Shown: one piece after another, positions 57,181-64,000 of the stretch
Layout of the letters: every line of letters begins with the position of its first letter
How positions within the stretch are numbered: the stretch's first letter is position 1
Source: Neospora caninum Liverpool
Lineage: Eukaryota > Apicomplexa > Conoidasida > Eucoccidiorida > Sarcocystidae
Reading direction: 5' to 3'
Assembly (NCBI RefSeq): GCF_000208865.1
Contig: NC_018388.1
Span: forward strand, 1,984,001 to 2,048,000
DNA length: 64,000 bases
The notes under the pieces: model-generated
Databases searched by the model: none
Told to the model about the DNA's origin: nothing
The model's input: only the letters and a program-made list of their open reading frames with translations
Program-made: the position numbers and the translations under genes

Positions 57181-59941
57181 CTAAGAAAGGGCTGTTAGAA
57201 TGCAAGTTGCAGAAGCGGGGTGGGATGTATCAATGTCGTCTCCGCTATGCGAACGTGAGCGAGCGCGAAAAGCCAGAAAGAAACCAGGGACATGATCCGC
57301 TCTTGGAAGATCTTCCTTTTCTTGCTGGGGTAAAATGGGACTCTTGGGCACGAAGGGATTGAATATGAGTGCATCTGCGTCTACATTTGGCTGTACTTTC
57401 TTCCTCAATTCCGCCGTAGGCAATAACAACGCGGGATTGGTGGTCGCGCGCGATTCGCCTACGCTTCGCTGGGTTGTCTCTAGAGTTGGACCTGCGCGTT
57501 TCTTTAAAAATGCAAAGCGCTCCAAGTCACGGCAATGAACACACACTTAGCGCGCCAGCCGCTAGTTCATACAATGACGAGTAGGTAAATAAGTTTAGAA
57601 AATCTGAGTCAGGTGTCAGCTCTGCACTGCCAACCGGTGAAGGCTTTCTACAGTGATTCCCGGCTTTTTAACTGCCCCTGCCAGGCCTTTGTATTCGAAT
57701 TCCTGGCGTAAAGATGGAGTGGTGCTCATCCAGAGCAATGCGAACTGGTTACTCCGTGCCGTGCAGTATCCCCGGGAAAGACTCCAAGGAAATGTCCTTC
57801 TGTATGATTAAGGCTGAGACCGAGTCTGGTGGAAGCGTTTAAGAATCCCGTGTAGCGATGACATATTACCACGTGTGTGTCTAAGTGCATAAGCTCTTTG
57901 GTACAACTTGCGCTTCCAAGCACCCGACAGTGTCAAATCCAGGGTGTGTACCAGTAGTCGAGTATTTTTTTAGGCGTCTCAAGGCACTGTAGTGCCACGG
58001 TGTGAGCTCTCCACCTGTACTGTGATACACTAGCAGGTATCAACAAGTCAAAAACGGTCCAAGTTAGTTGCCAATTCCATCTGCACGGAAACGGCAGCTA
58101 CGATTACTGCTTTATTGCGGTCGGAACCGCACCGCTTGCGCACGGGCGAGGCGTCTCTTGGCGAAACGACCGTATGTGGTCTGTATTTTCAAGTGATCGT
58201 CACATACTTGCTAATGTGGACCGTATTGTATGAGGATAATATGGGTAGATGCATCTGTGGGATACAACGGGGTTTAGGTTACCGGTACGCCACCCTATTC
58301 GTCGGGCAGTTCCATATGTTTGGCGTTTTTCACTTCGGACATCACTTTTGCAACGCAGTGTATGATGTGTGGTAGGAAAACTAGAGCAGACTACGCTCTG
58401 TTGTCCTCAATCCCACTACGGGTGGACCCGCCAAGCACAGCGCACTGGGCGGCGGTTTCCTTACAAGATGGTGCAGCGCATTTGGATTTTGGCGATTTTT
58501 CGCTGACTTCTAAGTAACGATGGCAAGCGCCGGTGCGGGAATAACCACAACACCGAAGTCTCCAGCATCCTTCTCTGGGAGGCACGCAACGCTTTCGTGC
58601 GTGACGATGGGAGGAAAGTGTACAGTTTGCATCAACCGCCTGAGCGGCCTGTGAGGAGCTCCATAAGGCGGGACAGGGGAATATGGAGCCACGGAGGCTT
58701 TCATACCATGGACTACAGCCTTGCTTTGGGAGAATCAAGGGTGATTTGGCACCCCTCCGAATCACGATCGTTGCAAGCAAGGAAAACGTAGCTTCCTTTG
58801 CGACACACTTACTTCCCTGGTCCCTCGGCTGGGCAGCGAGTCTTTACACAATGCAGAGCGTCGCTCGCAGATGCAGGGAGCAACGCTGAAAAAACGGTTT
58901 CAAAGCAACGGTTCCATTGCCGGTTCCGAACTGAGATCAGACAGCAGCGCTGGGAAATGAGAGATTCGCCTTTGAAGCTACAATTCTTTTATGGGAGGCG
59001 GCGCAGTGACAACCTTGTGGCTGACCCCGCGACACGAAAAAATGTTGACTAGTTCTCTACTGGTTGCACACCTTGCTGTGACATTTGACTGCGGGAATCT
59101 CTCAAAACAACCTGAAACCCGTCGCAGCAGAGGCTGGACCTAACCGGAGTCGTAAAAAGTCCATGTTGACCCCGTAGTGGTTCCTGTAGCCCTCAACAAA
59201 GGCCAATAGAGATACGCTTGTCAGACACGACCATTGGCCGAACCCGCTACGTGCACTGGGGGCTTCATTCATCCGATCATCCACATAACGTATTGCCTTT
59301 TCCGGGTCATTGTGGCTGAAATCGGGATTTTCCAAAGGCGGCAATTCTCTTAGACGAATGTAGGCCTCAGATCTTTCCTCGTAGGGAACGGCGCCCGGTG
59401 GTTGCCAAACGCGTTGCATGTTGACCGAGCGAAGAAGCTTGCGATGTCTGCAACAAGCGGTGTCTCGCTAATCGGCCCCGGGCAAGCACCGTTGGAAGTA
59501 CAGGGTGCCGGACTCCTTTCCTGAAACATTTGCGCAGCTTTTCTCGATTTTTTCTTTTTCTTCCCTCTCCCAATCTGCAACTAGCTGGGCTCTTCTTTGT
59601 TCTTCAATTTTCCGGTCTTTTGGTGCTGCTGCTTTTTCGCGGATGTTTGCGATCCCGATCCCGCCTCAAGTCACCCAGCCGTCATTCCTCAAATCTCTTT
59701 TTCACTCCGCCAGGACTCCGCATCGTTTCTGACTCTGCTATTGACTGTGTACATCACCGAAAAGGCGGTGGATAGAATCATTTTCACCGGCCGCGGCGAA
59801 GAAGTTCGTTATGTTGGAGTGACAAGACACCGGCGTTGACCTTTGCCGGTTGTGTCGAGCCGTACAGATGTGTATGGGCATTGAATGCGAAAAATAGCAT
59901 TTAGTCGATGAATGTGGGCTACCTCTTTTTACTTTTGGCAT
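57181..59941 (-). CDS. Unrecognised small protein, five exons
   Basis: A phase-consistent model has exons 59941-59923, 59664-59490, 59447-59145, 58509-58465 and 57403-57181, giving 254 residues. Exon 2 encodes a charged helix (DRKIEEQRRAQLVADWEREE). Exon 3 encodes MQRVWQPPGAVPYEERSEAY, RELPPLENPDFSHNDPEKA and GYRNHYGVNMDFLRLR. Exon 5 encodes KKVQPNVDADALIFNPFVPK. The start MPKVKR is basic. No domain, signal peptide or membrane span is recognised. Weak points: the acceptors of exons 2 and 5 are TTGAG rather than a pyrimidine-rich CAG, the intron between exons 2 and 3 is only about 42 nt, and the last exon may have another boundary. Exon 3 is the most secure. Exons 1 and 2 begin 387 bp from the divergent exchanger gene. 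Confidence 0.5.
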
Positions 59942-60328
59942 GCCGGATGCTGCTAACTCGCTCGGCAGTAACGGGACGCTTTTGAACTTTGAGGCTGGCC
60001 TAGGGCAAAACGACCGCAGCCTTCGAGTCGGCTACGGGTTGCCTGCGTGAAGGAACAGTCCTGAACAGTCTCTATTACTTCCTTTGCGTATCCCTTGTTG
60101 AAGAAGTGTTTTTGCGACCTCGAGACGCAAGTAACAGTCTCTCCGGGAGGGCGAAGGCCTAGATCTAGACTAAATGCGGCCGCTCCCCCGCTGGATGGCT
60201 GTAGGTCGGTTTCCTAGCTTCCCTTAGGAGAGGTGTATGCACCTTTCCAAAAGCACTTGTCTTTTGTGGTGAAGTCGCAAGTGTGGAAAACAACCTGTTT
60301 CTCGGGTCTTTAGAAACGTCCTGAAACC
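59942..60328. promoter_or_regulatory. Compact bidirectional promoter
   Basis: 387 bp separate the divergent start codons of the unrecognised gene (minus) and the Na+/H+ exchanger (plus). Both core promoters must fit here unless upstream non-coding exons exist. CGAGACG occurs at 60121-60127, one base off the WGAGACG promoter motif known in Toxoplasma; its role is unproven. Confidence 0.45.
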
Positions 60329-63300
60329 ATGAGTTTAGGCGTTCCCTTGGCTCCCACGGGGGAGCTCATCGACGCAGTGCCGCACGCAACTGCGGCCGCC
60401 GAGCACCTGCACGAGCACGCAATCGTGATGATCATTGCCAGTATTTCCTTCATCTACCTCCTCTCGGCCATTCTCGCGGGTCTCATTGGTCTCCTTCCGA
60501 AGTTCAGACCTCCGCTAACGGTTGTTCTTTTCCTGGCTGGTGAGCACTGTGCTGATAACGTGTTCTTACCACCGTTCACTTGGTTTCAGTTCGATTCTAA
60601 TGCCTGTAGAAGAACCGTACACAGTTTTGAGGCATTTCGATTCGAGAGAGTCTCGGTGTCAAAAAACTTGCTCGAGATCTCGGCTTTTTAACAGCGTCGC
60701 GGTTCGGTCACAAAAAAGTCCACGAAAGCTTGCGGTGCAGTAGAGGCAGGAAAGTGTGTCGCTTTTCGGTCGAAAATGCCTTCGATGCCGTAGGTGTATG
60801 GAGGGTTAAGTCCTATCCTGGTGTATGTCTTGAGCTTTGAACATTCGCGCCCCTGTTTCTTAGGCACGTCCCATCGTGTGCTCTCCCCACAGGAACAAAG
60901 ATGTAGCAGGAGGCGCGCGCGTTCATCCGAGCTGCATCTTCCTGTGTATATCGAATGAATGGATCCGTGTGCCCTGATGGTGGAACCCATTTTGGCTCTC
61001 TCATTCCACTCAACGGTCATGGTAACCGGCCACGCTGGGGTTTTTCCTGTTCTCAGGCATGTCGTTGCAGCCGCTTTTGGAATGGATGCAAAACCGTGTG
61101 CTTCTTCAGGGCGTACTTCTCATCGGCAATGTAGACCCGTACCTGATCTTCTTCGCGCTCCTCCCCATGTGCCTTTACGAAAGCTCGGCTTTCGTCAATT
61201 ACCACATGTTCAAGCAAGTCTTACCCTCCAGTTTGCTTCTGGCGATCCCTGGGGTCAGTCCCTCTTCTGATCGTAGGGCCACGCCCGGTGTTTTTCTGGA
61301 GCTTCTTCTGTATCAGATCGCGCGCATTCACCCATCAGGATCCCTTTCAGAGGCTTGTCAGTTGCTTCCCCTTCGTACACCCTGGTTCTTCGTCCCTGCG
61401 AAACCGGCACTTGATGGCCAGTTCGTAGTTGCAAGGAAGCGACAAGCGCGTTTTCGAACTGCCTTGTGGGGTGCCGCTGTGCAGGTTGCAGTGAATATCA
61501 TCCTTGTTGGAGTCTTTCTTCGATACGGGGTTTCGCGCGTCTACGACTGGCCAGCGGCTCTTATGACTGCATCCATCGTCTCTGCCACGGATCCTGTTGC
61601 GGTCATTGCGTGCCTCCGTGCTCTCGGCGCCCCTGAAAAGCTTTCGTCTCTCATCGACGGAGAGTCTCTTTTGAATGATGGGTCGGCCGTCGTCTTCTTT
61701 GAGGTCTTTCGGTGAGCACACACTGTCGAGGTCGCCTGGCGCTTGAGTCGCCTCTCCGACCACGAGAAGGAATCGAAGAATTACCGCTTCATAGTATACT
61801 GGCACAGTACAAATACTTTCTGTGTCTCGTACACACAGAAGGGATTCACCAGGCGGTGACTGGTGCTTCGTTTGGTGTGCCCATGGCCGTGGTCGCCGTC
61901 GATTTTAATTGCTTGGAGACGCCACAGAGATCACCGCGATGGCCATCGGTGCCGGTCATGTCGCGCCTTCCAGTGCTATCCGAGTCAACCTCGATAAACT
62001 CCAACTTGGCATCGGCATGACACTTGGACGAGGGCGTATCGGGCCTGTGCACTCTCTCCGAGCTGCGAGTCGATGCACGGCCTTGAGACAATGGCCGTTG
62101 CAAAGGCCTGCCGGAAAACTGGCTACCGCGTGCATTCTGCTTCTTCAGTCCTCTGTGTCCATAGGCAATAGGTCAAACTGTTTTTCAGAAAAGAGACCCT
62201 GTCCGTCATCCCTTCGCCCCATGCCTGCTGTTTCTCTCTCTGTCTCCACGGTTTCCGTTCTGAAGCCTCCTGGTACAAACATGCAAAGCCTTCCCTTTCA
62301 CCGGCGCAGACGGCCGCCTGCCGCTCTTCCTTGGCTAGCGTGGTTACCCAGCTTCGCCTTCCAGCAGCTAGCGGAGTGCTTGCGTTTTACTGTGCGCGGG
62401 TGCCTGGTTTTGTGGTATCGGCTGCCTTCAGCTCAATTGTGATTGGAACCTACTCAGGAGTCTGGTCTTCGGTCGTCCTCTTCAGCCAGCTTTCCTTCGG
62501 GGCTCTTGGGTACGGTCTAGCGATAGCAATTGTTCTTTATCTCTGGCTCTTGACAGTTCGTGAGTTCCAGATCGTCCAAGTAACGGGAACCATCGCAGCG
62601 GTTTTCACGGTCTTCTTCACAGCGGACCACTTCCTCCACGTCAGCGGCGTCCTAGCTGTCGTCACACTCGGGATTTTTATGGCAGCCAAGGGTTCGACGG
62701 CTCTGCAGAGATCCATTCAAAAGCTCCACCATGAGTCCGTGGAGCTCCTCGCGACGCTATCTGTCCAAGTAAGAACCGGCGCAAGCCTCTGCGACGAGGA
62801 GCGACTCCCCCCCCCCCCCCCCCGCGATGCCCGCTCTCGGCGCATGTGCCCCGGTACCTCTGCGTGAGCGCACATCGGCTCGGTATCCACCGGGTTTCTT
62901 GTCCGAGGGGGAAGCGGTGACCTACTGTTTTAAACACTGCCGCGCCCTTGAGCAAGGCAACGTCGCTCGAACCGCGACAAGGTCACTGTTGCCAGGTGTG
63001 GGGGGGTTCACGTGCAAAGCCCTAAACGGAGAGAGTCCGGACCAAACGCGCTTCCCTCGGCTGGTTCCTCCTTTTTCGCTCTTTAGGCAATCTTCGTGTG
63101 TGGGGGAGTCATCGCCTCGCGGCTCCTCATTCAGTACGCCGACACCTGGCAAGAGTGGGTCGAGCTCCTCCTGCTCTTCCTCGTGCTCCAGGTGGCTCGA
63201 TTTGCCGTCGTCTTCGGTTCCTGGCCCGTCATCGGCTGGATGGGACTGCCCCTAAGGTTCGTCTGCGGCGCGTGCCATAAGGGATAGTTGCATGCCTGGG

Positions 63301-64000
63301 GCGGAAGCGAGACACAAAAACCCGCCTTCCGTTTGCTCCACGCAGCAGCGGTGGACGGACCCAGCAGGAGGGAACGAGTGTGGGACGGAAGCCAGGCAGT
63401 TGAGCTCCCTGTGCTACGACAGCAGAACAAACTCCTGCGCAAGGCGCCGACTCGATGCGGTTGGTTTTGCCTCCCGCAGGGGCTCGTGCTTCTACGCAGC
63501 CTTTGCCTGCCAGTCAGGTGCCTTTTACCTTCCAGCGACTTTCTGGAGGCCACTCAGTAGATCTCGATCTGGTGTCCGAGCCGCCATCTGGGTTTTCACG
63601 CTTCTGTCTCATTTACTCGGCAATCCCTTGCGTGCGTTGTTTCGCCTTTCAGCTGGAAGGAGTGCTTTATCATCTCGTACGGCGGCCTGCGCGGCGTTAT
63701 CTGTCTCGCCTTGGGCCTTGTTGTCGAGGCAGATCCTCTCATCTCGCCGACGCTGCGCGAGCACGTCGGAATCTGCGTGGCAGGCACCGTCATTTTCACA
63801 CTTCTCATAAACGGGACAACCGCCGAGCTAGCCTACACGCGTCTGCGGTTGTATCCCGTCTCCAAGTACCGCCGCGAGTATCTGGATTCTGTTTTGTCTT
63901 CGATTGACGTCGCGTTCAACCGCAAGAAAAACGAACTGAAGGACTACTGGCTGTTCAGAGGGACAGGTGCGCGGACGGCTTAAGAGTCTCCAGAGACCAG
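60329..64000 (+). CDS. Na+/H+ exchanger, CPA1 family (3' end beyond window)
   Basis: Six exons are visible: 60329-60539, 61057-61253, 61485-61711, 62432-62768, 63087-63256 and 63653-63966 (485 residues), the last ending at a GTGCGC donor so the gene continues to the right. Phases agree throughout. The core transporter motif is clear in exon 3: SATDPVAVIACLRALGAPEK, then LIDGESLLNDGSAVVFFEVF, where the Asp of ATDP lies in the ion path. Exon 4 has FFTADHFLHVSGVLAVVTLG and exon 6 SYGGLRGVICLALGL, both typical of NHE proteins. At least ten hydrophobic segments are visible. The product should exchange sodium for protons across the plasma membrane or an acidic organelle membrane. Several NHE genes exist in Toxoplasma; which paralogue this is cannot be fixed here. 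A poly(C) tract lies in the intron at 62807-62823. Confidence 0.95.
62807..62823 (+). repeat. Poly(C) tract, 17 nt, in exchanger intron
   Basis: Homopolymer of 17 C located 39 nt after the donor at 62769, in the intron between 62768 and 63087. Confidence 0.9.

Noticed and set aside
61712..62431. Possible extra exchanger exons (frames at 61712-62020 and 61909-62442, one containing GASFGVPMAVVAVD)
   Set aside because: No phase-compatible splice sites were found, and exon 3 (phase 2) joins directly to 62432 with the conserved exchanger order intact.

Overview
This window is nuclear DNA from a coccidian apicomplexan of the Toxoplasma/Hammondia/Neospora type. Four things point there: roughly 50-55% GC, genes split by many GT..AG introns, very long proteins full of Ser/Glu low complexity, and (AT)n, (GA)n and 12-83 bp tandem repeats in introns and spacers. 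A two-exon, plastid-type pyruvate kinase with a long N-terminal extension matches the known second pyruvate kinase of Toxoplasma. The species cannot be fixed from sequence alone.

Nine protein-coding genes are supported. Where splicing is involved, I chose junctions so that intron phases agree and conserved motifs read through. From left to right: (1) the N-terminal 834 codons of a large Ser-rich protein on the minus strand, cut by the left edge (1-2502); (2) a six-exon, 3,225-residue helical protein on the minus strand, possibly of the Urb2/Npa2 ribosome-biogenesis family (5539-17198); (3) a CLPTM1-family membrane protein on the plus strand, about 13 exons (18556-26391); (4) a 2,279-residue, apparently single-exon, disordered protein on the minus strand with an 18-residue repeat (28385-35224); (5) a VTC4-type polyphosphate polymerase (SPX + VTC + DUF202) on the plus strand in about 17 exons (39094-49649); (6) pyruvate kinase 2 on the plus strand in 2 exons (51098-54724); (7) a short coiled-coil protein resembling the axonemal DRC12/CCDC153 (minus, 55255-56907); (8) an unrecognised five-exon protein (minus, 57181-59941); (9) a CPA1-type Na+/H+ exchanger on the plus strand, cut by the right edge (60329 onward).

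The left 50 kb is loosely packed, with 1-4 kb spacers, many intronic microsatellites and no genes inside the spacers. The right 10 kb is compact: genes 7 and 8 lie 273 bp apart, and genes 8 and 9 diverge from a 387 bp spacer. The genes do not form an operon. A loose theme on the right is energy and ion metabolism: polyphosphate synthesis from ATP, ATP-producing pyruvate kinase and a sodium/proton exchanger. I infer no physical complex.

Observations most worth a second look: the VTC4 homologue keeps the catalytic tunnel residues but appears to have lost the SPX lysine cluster; a perfect 24-bp inverted repeat and an 83-bp minisatellite lie upstream of VTC4; an 18-bp intronic hairpin lies within VTC4; the pair of small minus-strand genes at 55-60 kb may be sexual-stage (axonemal); and gene 4 carries repeated aromatic/basic patches. 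No RNA genes, CRISPR arrays or transposon open reading frames were found.
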